Shown here piece by piece: positions 1 through 11,200 of a stretch of 64,000 nucleotides of DNA. Position 1 is the first letter of the stretch; each line of letters opens with the position of its first letter. Source of the DNA: Entomortierella parvispora (Eukaryota; Mortierellomycota; Mortierellomycetes; Mortierellales; Mortierellaceae). The notes beneath the pieces were generated by a model, which saw nothing but the letters and a program-made list of their open reading frames with translations, was not told where the DNA came from and ran no database searches. The DNA lies in assembly GCA_963573315.1 (NCBI GenBank), contig OY752144.1:2856695-2920694 (forward strand), read 5' to 3'. The position numbers were made by a program, and so were the translations under genes.

Positions 1-3000
1 AAGTGATTTCTTGGCTTTACCTTGTCCTGGATCTTTTCCATTTGACCAGCGTGGCCCTTGCTGACGGCCCTTTGATGGTTACACAAAATGGCGACCTCGC
101 GATTGGCACGATTGTAGGCCAAGAGTTTTTCAGCCACGGTACCGTCGGCTGGAGTCAATATATTCAACTGATCCTGGAAAGTGAATGAGGCGTTGTAGGT
201 ACGGAACACCTTAGCAGTCAGACCGGGCATGAGGTTCTGGAGATGCTTGTTCAGCTCCGAGGTCTAATTCCATAAGCAGTTCGGTAAATGTAATTAGTAC
301 CAAACCAAGACCATATTGTACAAAAAAAAAAGAAGAAACAGAATAGTTACCTTGAGGCGATCAAAGAGTTCATCTCCTTCCTGGGCAGGCTCGCGTTTGA
401 AGAGACGAATGTTTTTGAAGACCTGCTCATCGACCTTCATGTCCTTTTGGAACCGGATAGAATCCTTACCCAAAAAGTCAAGATGCATGATGTCGGGCTT
501 CTCCAATGTGACATGCTCATATCGAAGGGAGCAGCAGCCTACTGTATCGGCCTCGTCCTCACCCTTTTCATTTCCGGCTCTGAGCGCAAGTCGATCAATC
601 AAGTACATGGCGGTGGCACGCTGACGAATAAACATCTTCTTGTCCTTGAGATCTGCCATGTATCCCCGACGGATTCCATCAATCTCTCCCTTGAGACGGC
701 GAGCCACCTCAAACTTCTTCATATCAGACTGACCCTTCAAGGAACTGCCAGCTGCCAAGAAGACGTATTTGGTCGAGTCGTTGACATTTTCCTTCCAGGT
801 TGCCAACCACGTCTTTGTGTCATCATGAACAATCTTGGCCCACTTGTGACCTGCAGGGGCCTTTGGGACAGGAGCATCCTTACTCAAATTGAGTGTCACT
901 TGCTCGGGCTGAACTCGCAACTACATAAAGATATTTGCAACACCACAGAATTTTAGCCAGTATTCCAGTATTTCGTCAGTGTGAAAAAAAGGAACACACC
1001 AACACGAGCAAGAACACGTACCTTGAGGCAGCCGGTCTTGGGGTGCTTTCCACGACCGCGGAAAAGACCTGGAGGTTCGATACGGAAGTTTCCAACCTTT
1101 TCTTTACGCCCATCCAAGTAGCAGATGCCGAATTGCTCCTCTAGCGCCAGTTTTTCCTCTTTCACAGACTGCTTCTGGTCCTTTGTCATGTTCTTTTTCA
1201 TTTCCCTCTCTGCCTGGAAATACTCATACATTGGCGTGAAGTCGCACTTGGCAAATGACTTGATCTCAGGGTTCTAAGATTCATTAGGTAGGATAGGACC
1301 ACCGTTAATTAACAGAGTTGTGAAGTAAATCGCGGGCATACTACAAAAGTTTACAGGGCGTCGGGGACACTTACAGTCTTGTGACGCTTTGCAAGCTTTG
1401 CAAAGTCCTTGAAGAAGTTATCCCGGAAAGTAGGGTTCTCAGCATGCTCGGTATGCAACAAGGCGCCGAAAAACGAAGCAACCTCTTCCACCTCAGCCGC
1501 GAGGGTAATTGGTTTGCCTATAAAAGGAGAGACATACGAGCATTCGATAAGATCCCTGATCAACTAGGCAGGTGTTTACACTAGACAACATGTTGTGTGT
1601 GGGGGGGGAGGGGGAGCTTACCATCATACTTCATCTTGACGCCATGCGGGACGTATTCAGGAGGGAAGAAGACACCATTGTGATGAAGTGAAGTCCACTT
1701 CACACTGTCGTCCTCGTTTTCGTTCTGGTTAAGCCACCAAGCATTCAAGTCCTCTTCCTCTTCCTCTTCCTTTTTGGCCTTCTTGGGCTTTGGGTCAGAT
1801 TCGGGCTCGTTCTTGACCTTGGTCTTTGAAGCGGCGGTCTTTCCATTGCTAGTCGTCTTGCTCGTTTTAGCTGAGCCGGATTCTACCTTGACCTTGGCTG
1901 CTGCCTTCTTGGCAGGGACATCCTTCTTGGTCGAAGCCTTCTTAGCCTATTCCACAAAAGAACATACTTTGTCAGATGGTCCTTTTCATAAATGAAAAAG
2001 GAGGCCTCCATTAGGGGCACAAAAGGTGCACTCTTGTTTTCTTACTAGGGGCACCTCTGAATCAGAGTCTGAGGACTCTTCCTTGTACTTTGGAGCAGCT
2101 TTGGTACGCTTGGTGCTACCCGTCTTTGAGTCTGCCTTTGCAGTCCCGTTCCCGTTGGAGGTAGGTTTCTTCTTTGCTAAAGGCACATCCGAGTCGGAAG
2201 AGTTGGACTCTGTTGATTTTTTGGACGCAGATCCGTTTCTGTGGTTCTTGGAGTTGTAGTCGCCATCATCATCGTTATCATCACTGTCGTCATCGTCTTC
2301 CTTGTAGGAAGTTTTCCTTCTGGCAGCGGGCCGTGTGCGCTTGACGAGGGGCTTGTCCGAGTCGCTGCCACTGTTCTGGATACTTTGGTCGTCTTCATCC
2401 TCCTCCTTGATAACGTGGCGCGCTGCTGATCTCTTGCGCTTGCCGAGAGGGACATCAGAATCGCTGTCGCTGTGGTCTAATCGACACGCGATTAAGAAGG
2501 CGTGATCTGGTCAGTATAGATTGTCATGGTGCTTTTGCATGTGGCCATGGTTCCTCCTCCCCGATGCCCGAATTCGCCCATGTCCCAGCGAGCGAAAGAC
2601 GGTCTATTTTTGCCACCATATCGAGAGTCATATCGATCGATCCAAGCCGCTCACGTACAATCCGAATTTTTGTGTCTTCCCCCCCCCCAGGATTGCCCCC
2701 AACCCCACTCCCGTCTCTCCCTCTCTCCACAACGGACGGTTTAGACCCTGCACCACTTTATATTACAAAACCCTCCGCTTGGATCGAAACAATCGCACTA
2801 AGATTGTCGTCGTCAACAAAGATGCTGCTGTGGTTGTCTCCTGCCGCTACCGCTCCCCTTGGCTTGTCAGATGAGGTTTTACTGTTGTTCAATCATTCCT
2901 TCCTGACCAAAGCAACCTCCCCTCTTAACAAGAGACCACATTTGTTTCTTTCTATCCCTCCGAACAAACATTAGCAGATCCACTTCTTATTCCCGACTAT

Positions 3001-3364
3001 CCTCCGATGCACAGCACCGTCAAAGAGGCAGCAATAATTCAGAAAGAAAACAACGCGCTTTTTTTTTTTTTTGGTTGTCCACAGCTCTTTTTCGCGTTAT
3101 TTTCTGTCAAAAGTGTATCAGAGTGTACAGACAGATCGGGCATAAAGAAGGGAATGATACAGGCATATTCTTGGAGCACACAGAGCCTGAGGATGGATAC
3201 AGGGGAGCCCCCATAGGAAACAAGGGATGTGTTTGCTCTGGGAGCCTACTGCTGTCCGTGGGGGGAGGTTGGGCTGGGTTGAGTTGACGAGGCGCTTGCT
3301 TACCATTCGAGCTGTTGGCGTTCTTCTTGCGAATGGCAAGGGGCATGTCTTCGGAATCGGACAT
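1..3364 (-). CDS. TOP1: DNA topoisomerase I (type IB), 3' end outside the window
   Basis: Nuclear enzyme that relaxes supercoils by nicking one strand through a tyrosine-DNA intermediate. Exons read on the minus strand: 3304-3364, 2046-2476, 1622-1946, 1375-1517, 1022-1273, 351-920 and 21-263, giving 675 codons so far. A GTAAAG donor probably follows at 20-15. The N-terminal ~240 residues are charged and disordered and repeat an SDS-x-PL motif. The core then begins with the WWLNQNE region. Conserved catalytic residues visible are Arg518 (LALRAGNEK), Lys556 (FLGKDSIR), Arg615 (KVFRTYN) and His657 (CNHQRA), matching human R488, K532, R590 and H632. The tyrosine domain lies beyond position 1. 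The start is the ATG at 3364, followed by [10 protein letters not shown]. Identification is certain; the exact splice sites are inferred from phase and consensus. Confidence 0.95.
2477..3303 (-). other. Long first intron of TOP1 (827 nt)
   Basis: The donor GTAAGC is at 3303-3298 and the acceptor TTAG ends at 2477. It joins codon 21 in phase 1 (G then AC). At 827 nt it is roughly ten times longer than most introns in the window. It contains an A/T-rich homopolymer near 3060-3073 and several short open frames, none of which resembles a protein. It may hold transcription-enhancing elements, but nothing specific is recognisable. Confidence 0.7.
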
Positions 3365-3694
3365 TGCTTTGGTGGGTGGACAGGAATGAAATGTGCAAGC
3401 GTATGTGCGCAAGTGAGAGGTTGGGGAGTGGAGAGGGGAATGCAAGAGTGAATGTGAATCAGCGAGAATGAGGGTGAAAAGAAAAGAAAGGAAAGAAAAG
3501 AGAAAAAAAAAGGAGACAATGAAATACGTAAAAAAAAACCAAAGTCCTCCGATTCGACGACTTCAATTTTTTTTCGCCCTCCTCAAAAAACACCGCGCAA
3601 AAATAGGCGGCGGCAAAGCCACAGATCTTCCATTACGTCAGTGTACACGTGATCAGTATTATTAAGGGGATGCAATAGACTAAATATATGTATT
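3365..3694 (-). promoter_or_regulatory. TOP1 upstream region with CRE-like and E-box sites
   Basis: This gap separates the TOP1 start from the stop codon of the ABC transporter upstream. On the TOP1 strand the leader next to the ATG is rich in C and T. About 270 bp upstream of the ATG are a palindromic CRE-like octamer TTACGTCA (3633-3640) and, five bases further, an E-box CACGTG (3646-3651). bZIP and bHLH proteins bind such sites in fungi. Use by TOP1 is inferred from position only. Confidence 0.4.
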
Positions 3695-6600
3695 TTACAG
3701 AGGGGTCGCGCCAGGATTGCGTTGCTCCCATTGCTCCTTCGCCACTTGTCGCAGCATGGCTTCGTTCTCTGCACCCGTGTCCGCGACCATCCTCCTCAGC
3801 CATCCACGACCGCCTCCAGGCGTGGGTCCCGTGGCGCCCAATCCCTCAGCAGGTCGGACTTCGCCAGGGGGGCAGCTCAACAAAACCCATGGGTCGTCAA
3901 ACTCCATGACTTCTCCCTGATCCAAGACCAGGATGCGATCGTATCCTTCAATAACAGTGTTCAGACGATGGGCAATGGTAAAGACAGTCGCGTCCTTGAA
4001 CTGATTATGGATCGCCTTTTGAATCATACGATCCGATTGCAAGTCCACGTTCGCCGTCGCCTCGTCCATGACAATAATCTTGGACCGTCTGAGTACCGCG
4101 CGTGCCAAAGAGAGCAATTGGCGTTCACCGATACTAAAGTTCTTGCCATTGTCGTCCACCACAGCATCCAGTCCTCCTTCCAAGGACTCGACAAGGCGCT
4201 TGAGCTCTGCAGCCTCCAGGGCTGACCAGATATCCGCGTCCTGATGTTGGTCTGTGGGGTCGAGGTTGAATCGCAGTGTGCCTCTGAACAAGAAAGGTTC
4301 CTGAGGAATAATGGCCATCTTGGAACGCAAGTCGTGCATACCAATCTTGCTAACGTCGATTCCATCAATCGAAATTCCTCCTCTCTGTGCAGGGTTGCCA
4401 GTTGTGGTCTCGACCAGACGGAAAATAGCGCCAATCAAACTCGACTTGCCAGCTCCAGTTCTGCCCACGATGGCAATCTTCTCTCCAGCCTTGAAGTCCA
4501 GAGAGATGTTCTTGAGGACGGGGCCGTCGCCGCGAGGGTAGGTCAGGGACATGTCCGTGAAGGTGACCTTGGCTTCCATGGGCCAACCGTTGGGGACAAC
4601 ACTGGATCCGTCTGGGTTCAAGAGGTTGCGACCAGACTCTTCAGGCTTAACATTGGCGTACTCCATCATACGTTCGACAGAAACCATCAAGATTGCAGCC
4701 TCGACACTCTGTCTCACGGCCCACTGCAACTCTCCAGAGAGCTGTATCACGTAGCTCAGCGCCAGTCCGACCATGGCGGCTTCTTGGGTATCCCTGACAG
4801 CAACGCAGGAAATGGCGGTCACTCCCAAAAACAAAGCCGACAGTGCATCCAGACGGAAACCCAACCAACGCGCACAAATCAAATACGTAAAGAAGGCACG
4901 ACCGTTGGTCTCCTGGGCATCCACAAAACGTCCCATAAAACGATCTCCAGCTCCAAAAGCGCGGACAGACGTCAACCCGTCCAGTGTCTCGGACAGCTGA
5001 GAGTAAATGGGGGAACGAGTCTGACTGTCGATGCGCTTGACTTGTCGACTGGTTCGGATATAAATGGCGCGCAATCCAATGAATCCACCAATAAGGAATG
5101 GGATGGAGATAACGATCCATAAATTGACGATGCACACGACCACAATCGATCCAAACACCATGAACACGATCTGAGTCGTATCAAAAAACGTGTACGGCAA
5201 CAGCTCATCACAGTTAGCCATATCCTTGGAGAATCGGTTCAAAACGCGACCATGGGGATTCGCATGGAAGAAATCGATGCCAGTCTTGAGCAATGAATCC
5301 AACATGGCCTTGAAAATGCTTCTTGAACTTTCCGACACGCAGTAGAAGAAGAGGAAGGAGCGAATCAACGTCATGATCACAGTCGAGAGACAATAGACGC
5401 CAACGACCGTTGGATAATAAGGTCGCCTTTGCTCCGTCTCTGAAACTTGCGACCAGTTCGACAGGAAGAAATCGCCAGCAACCATGATAGCCTGAGCAGC
5501 TGCCAATGAAAAGACCGCCAAACAGAGTCGGAAGGTCGACGATCCCAGGCGGAAGAATTCAAAGTATACTCTCAGGGGCGTGTCACCCTCCGCGACCTCT
5601 TCGATTGTCAGGTTCTTCTCGGCTACATCGCCATCGTCCTCGACTTTTCCGTCACTCTCGGCACGCGACTTGACACGCTTCAAAGCCTCTTCGGGGATAG
5701 GTTGGTTCGACTCCTCCGCCTTCAAAATCGCCACAGTGTCCTCGTCCTCGGTAGCCTGGGGCGCCTTCTTTGCAAACTCACGAAGCACATCCACAAATTT
5801 AGCAAGCTTCTTGATACTCTTGACAGAATCGCCATCGCCAACCATTTTCTCCACCACGACCTCCTCTTGCATGACGTTGTCCACGCGTCCAGTATGAGTA
5901 ACCTGCCCTTGCTCCAAAACAATGACGTTTTCGCAATCCTTGATATACTGAAGTTGATGAGTGACCAGAATGCGAGCCTTGCCCTTCAGCAATCCATTGA
6001 TGCAGTTCTCAAAGAGAGCACGGCCAACCTTGGGATCCACAGCCGACAAGGGGTCATCAAGGATATACACGTCGGATTCCCTGTACGCTGCTCTGGCGAG
6101 CGACACACGAGCACGTTGTCCTCCACTCAAGGTAACTCCCTTCTCTCCAATAATGGTGTCATCTCCTTCAGGGAACAAGGTGAGATCACGCGTCAACTCG
6201 CAAGCCTTGATAACCTTGTCGTAACGTTCTTGATCAAAGTGCGATCCAAACAAAATGTTGCTTCGAATAGTTCCTGCGAAAATCCATGGAGACTGGGCAG
6301 AGTATGACATTCTGACACGATGTTTTTCCTGGTGTGAAAGTACAAACGATCCAGAAACCAAAGGCATTTCCTGAAGTAACGCCATGCAGAAGCTTGACTT
6401 TCCACATCCGACAGGTCCGACAATAGCCAACAGCTCGTCTTTGCGCAATGTCATGGTAATGTTGTTGAGGATCGCCTTCTTGGGACTGTGTACGGTCAAG
6501 TTATCGCTGCTATCGTCCTGAGTCAATTCAAATTCTTCCTTGCGTTCTTTTTCCTTGGAGGAGGACTCCATAAATCCATTCGTAGCGACCGTCCAAGAAA

Positions 6601-8221
6601 AGGAGGCGTCTCTCATTTCCAACAAGAGGGAGGGGTCTAACAACTTTCCGGCAGCAATCTTTTCGTTCTCCTTGGGATCGTCCACGTCCACAGTCTTGTA
6701 TTCGTTCTCAATTCCAAGAAGTTCGGGCAAGAGCATGAAGTCCGTGATACGACGAACGGAGACTCTAGTTTCTGCAATCGTCTCGAGGGCCTTGGGGAAG
6801 AAGGACGTCATGGTGAGACGCATCACATTGAATAGAGTGAGCGACACAAAGACCTTGTCGGGTGTCAATGTCTTCCCTTGAAGCCAATACGTGACAAAGA
6901 CAAAGAGTGCAATCAAGGGCTGGAAAAAAAAGTAAATGGCCATGTTGCTGGCACGCATCATGTTGGCCTTCCAGATGTAGCCCAGCTCGACCGATCGAAG
7001 CATGAGAATCTTTTCTTGGAAGGGGACTTCCCAAGCACACAGTTTGACGAGCTCAATGCCGGAAAAGACATCTGAAAGGGTACGAATACGTTCGTCACGG
7101 GCGTTGACAGTCTTGCCACGAATGGTGGCAAAGTGACGGGAGAAGAAGGTCTGGATCGGCATTAGGATAGCAAAGACCAACAATCCAGACAAGCAGGCAA
7201 CCTCAATCTCTTTCCAGAGGAAATACATCACAAACAGCATCTCCACAGGTCCAATGAGAGCATAAAGCATGAAGGGAGTGGCATTCTCGAAAGGCTGGAC
7301 ATCTAGTGGGAGAAAGGTAAATACTCTGTTAATAAAGAATGGCCCATTTACAACATCAAAGTCGATCAATTGATACACATAGGATACCCTACCATTGGAA
7401 ATGAGATTGACAACAGTTCCGGTTGCAATTGAGCTTGAGGTGGAAAGAGTCAAGCACTTTCTGTACATGAGGGAGATCAGACTCTGACGAACCCACATTC
7501 CTGTTCGCATCGTTGGGAAGAAGTAGTGGTGGTGCATGGTGCCGTGGAAGAGCGTGACGAGGAAGAGAGCGACCGCATAGGCCATGCCATGGCTCGTGGG
7601 GATGGTTGTGTTGTCAAAGAAGCGGATCACGTAGCCCATGAGGATCGCCTCGCTGATCTTGCAGATAGACTCGAGAACTCCGGTGAACAGCGACAAACTG
7701 AAGTAGAGACCGAAGCAGCGAAAGAGGACCAGATATAGGTTAGGGCGCTTGGCAGCTTTCCCCGTGGCCTTTGCCTTGGCCTGCTTTTTCTCGACTTCGC
7801 GTGTCCATTCTTGGAGCAGTCGATCGGTGATTCGCTTGACGTGGTCGTTGCTGGAGAGCTGGTCCAGGTCCGTCTCGATGATGGGTTGGTTCTAAAGATT
7901 GTAGCAAGTTAGGCAGGGAAAAAAGAAAAGACAGAAGGTATTAGCACTAGCGTCAAAGGTTGCCATCAAACAGGTGCGCAGCACAGCCTGCGACCGTCCG
8001 ACAGACAGACGGATCGGATCTGCTGGGTATCCCCCTTTAAATTTTTTCCTGGGAAAGACAGTGTCAGTCCCCCCAACGGTCGGAATCACAATGGCAGTCA
8101 TGAGCAAAGAACTTACCCATCCTTTGATCAACAGAGGCTGGATCCAGCTGAATGAGAAGTAGGACAGCCAGCCAGCGGTCTCGATGCCAGCCGGAGGGTG
8201 CTTGTGGTATGAGTCTGCCAT
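3695..8221 (-). CDS. ABC transporter, subfamily C (MRP/multidrug-resistance type), full length
   Basis: ATP-driven exporter of conjugated or amphipathic organic compounds, probably in the vacuolar or plasma membrane. Exons 8117-8221, 7393-7891 and 3695-7302 give 1403 aa. The start ATG at 8221 gives MADSYHKHPP, followed by the short L0-like WLSYFSFSWIQPLL region; the extra TMD0 is absent. Order is TMD1, NBD1, TMD2, NBD2. NBD1: Walker A GPVGCGKSS near residue 497, signature LSGGQ near 591, Walker B YILDDP near 612. NBD2: Walker A GRTGAGKSS near 1147, signature FSIGERQL near 1255, Walker B VMDEAT near 1280. The Asp after Walker B in NBD1 in place of the catalytic Glu is typical of ABCC, so NBD1 is probably the degenerate site. 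The second intron (7303-7392) is 90 nt and stop-free. The substrate cannot be told from sequence. Confidence 0.93.
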
Positions 8222-11200
8222 GGATAGTCGGGTCGCAGTTGGTGGCACTGCGCTGATCGAGGGAGGCCTTGAAGGGAGAAAGGACGTGATGTAATGAGAT
8301 GAATGAGTGGGTGGGTGAGGGAGTGAATGAGTGAGTGCGGGTGTGGATGAACGAATCTTCTGAGGAGTGCGATCCCAGGACGACGGAGAGGAGAGGAGAG
8401 CGAAAGAGTGGGGACAGCAAATAAGAGCAAAGAAAACTGGGTTGTTGTTGTCGAAGTGCTTCGCCCGTCAAGACTAGGTGTGAGAAAGAGAGGAAAAAAA
8501 AATTCCCCGTCCTTTCGTTCGATCCTTTATACCTTATTTCCTCGTCCCGGTGTCTGGGGTGCTTTTTTACCTTTTGCCCTTCGCCCTTTTGCTGTCTGCG
8601 AGGGTGGCGTAGACGAAGCGGAGCAAAGTACAGCGCCATGTACCCACACACCCAGGATCCCACTGGATTAGTGCGCTAACCATGACTCGAATCCAGGCAA
8701 AGCACTTATCCGATCTTCAGACTCAGACACGCAGAGAGACCTCCGAGTTTAACCTTTTCGCCATGTCGACGGCAAAGGTGCGCAAACGAAAAGAAAATTA
8801 TTCAAAAGGTGGGCAAACGATTCCTTTCTTGGTGGCGATTCTTGCCCGCTGGTGTGTGTGCGCTTGCTCGAGATCCCCACCCCTGTTGCATTCATATTTA
8901 TTCATGGATCCAACCCCCCACTGTTCCACTATTGACATCAGTTCTTGCATCACAGCCTTTGCATTTGCTGGTTGTCCGACCAATTGTCGTTCAAAGCGAC
9001 GCGGGACAAGGTGACCATAGTGTAAACTGATCAGGTCTTCTCTCTTCCTCCTTCATAGAACGAGGCTGCGCCCACTCCCTGTATGCTCTTTGACAGGCCT
9101 GATTCTGAGATGAAAGTGGGCAGTCTTGGTGTGCTCTTTTGTTGAGATCTGTCTGTATCGTCCTCGGACCTTCTCGTGTGGTTATTGCCCTTGGGCAACG
9201 CGATCTCCTTCGTGATGCATGCAATTCGCCGTGACTAATTTACGTCTGCCGTTGCTGCATGTGGATGTAGAGATAGGGGTGAAGGGAAGCGCAGCAAACC
9301 GTTATGGTCGATCAATACTGAGTCAAACCAAAATAAACAGTTTTCTGGTGGTGTGGTCAAATCAACTCCAGAGTTGGATAGGGGCATGGCAGAAGAGCCA
9401 ACGAAGGGATGCGGTAGATTAAGAGCAGTTGGTAGGAAACAGAGAGATTGGTGGCGACTACAAAGAAATCGAGGCAATTGAGCAGCGTTTTGCACCCAAG
9501 CGCGATCAATTGCACCTCAAAAGCACGGCGAACAGGTCCATCTACCATCCTCTCCTATCCTGAAGGACTGGGTCTTTGTCTATCAAGTATCCTGTGAGGC
9601 CGGGCCAGAATCGTTTCGAGGCGAGCGCTTCTGTTTACGACAGATGGGAGCGAAGGCCAAGTATAAAAAAATAGTAGGCAGGCATGAAGAAGAAGAGAAC
9701 CACAAAACAGAAGGAACAGAGAGATGAAGATCTAATTAAAAACCGAAATCGCACCTGCTGAATCAGGAAAAGGACTCTTTTCACGATATTGCCTGCCTCG
9801 GGAAGCCGACCTTCAACGACAACTTGAGCATCACCGCCAATACGACATTCACGCTGGGAGCAGCCAAGTGACAAACCCACTCACCAGACACCGAATCAGC
9901 ACCACCTGATGGCAAGTACTCTCTTTCATGGACAATCAAGAGAGAAAATGACACCGTTAAAGCTGGTGATATCTGGTAAGCCCTACTTTTTACGACCGTG
10001 GGAGAAACCTGCAGATGTCAAATGCTGAAATCACCTTGAGTCGTTCCTCCATAATTTGCGATTATCATACCACCCTACTGGACTCTCGGTTGTCAACTCT
10101 ACAATACGCCTGTGCACCGCTATTGAGACCCATCTGCATGGATATGGACTCTGCAAGACTCGTTTCGGGATCACAATTGCCTGGGATTACTTCGAAGGCA
10201 TCCTGGGAGGTGAACCGGTGGCAGCACTGCGCAGAAAAAACTTTGAACAAGAAAACGTGACATAGATACCCTTAATGGGATCTCCTGGATCATGTGACCA
10301 AGATTCACTGAAGTTTGGAGCCAGACTGGGGGCAGAACTGGGGGGGAGGGGCAACCTGCGTCCTGGGCAGTCCTTGTTTTCTCACAGGATAGGAACACAG
10401 TAGACACGATTCTTATAGAAAAAAAAAGTCCAATAACTCAATCCACCGAACCTCAATTGCAGCTGGCATGTCCAGAGACTCCAAAGTCGATCAAAGGTGT
10501 GGTGGAGTGTAGTCTCTTCTCAAAATGTATGATCATCTCTCGATGGTCGTAATGAAATACTTTCAAGACTGTAAGGGCGACTGAGCCGTTGGTTGTGTTA
10601 CAAGAGACGTGATCCAAGGTGTCACAGACATGAAATATCTCCCACGGTCGAAAGAGGTTGGGTGCCGGGTTTGCATTCCAGAGATCATCACCCTCGACAG
10701 CGCCATGTTCTCTCCTGGTTGTCCCTTGAAGAAAGGACATCTTTTGCCCAGATCTTCAGTTTTAAGATCGCGATGTCTCCATTTTATACCCTCCAGAAGC
10801 GAGTCCAATTGGCCAGTCCAAATGTGGAAGATGGTGCAACGGATCTATTTTTTTCTTCTGTTTTGTTGTTTTGTGCGACACACCACAAGGGAACGGGAGA
10901 CACGGATCACAGAAGTTACCCTGTCCAATGTTCCCAGACCAAGTTCTCCTTGACGAGTTTCTTGTTTTGTTCACACACTTCACTTAAACCTTTAGCCATC
11001 GGGCTCCATTCTCCACACACCATGCAGCAGAAGTGGAGACTGATCAGCTGTTGTGTATGATCAAAGACGGGAAAAGGGAGGCAAGGTAGGAATGAAGGAG
11101 GTACCTTTTGTGGAGAAAAAAGCCAGTTCGTTGATGCAAGGGAGTCAGGGGAACAATGGAGCAAAAAGTTGAGGAAAAGGCGTGGGAGTTACCCTTGAAG

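Noticed and set aside
2521-2974. Short plus-strand ORFs in the first TOP1 intron
   Set aside because: They are short, overlap in different frames and are Pro/Ser/Leu-rich in the manner of C-rich non-coding DNA.
4244-5122. 292-codon plus-strand frame opposite the ABC transporter
   Set aside because: It is the complement of well-conserved TMD2/NBD2 coding sequence and has no family resemblance; a shadow of codon usage.
8640-8700. tRNA-like words (TAGCGCAC, TTCGAGTC) on the minus strand
   Set aside because: The order is wrong (T-arm-like word before D-arm-like word) and no acceptor or anticodon stem can be formed.
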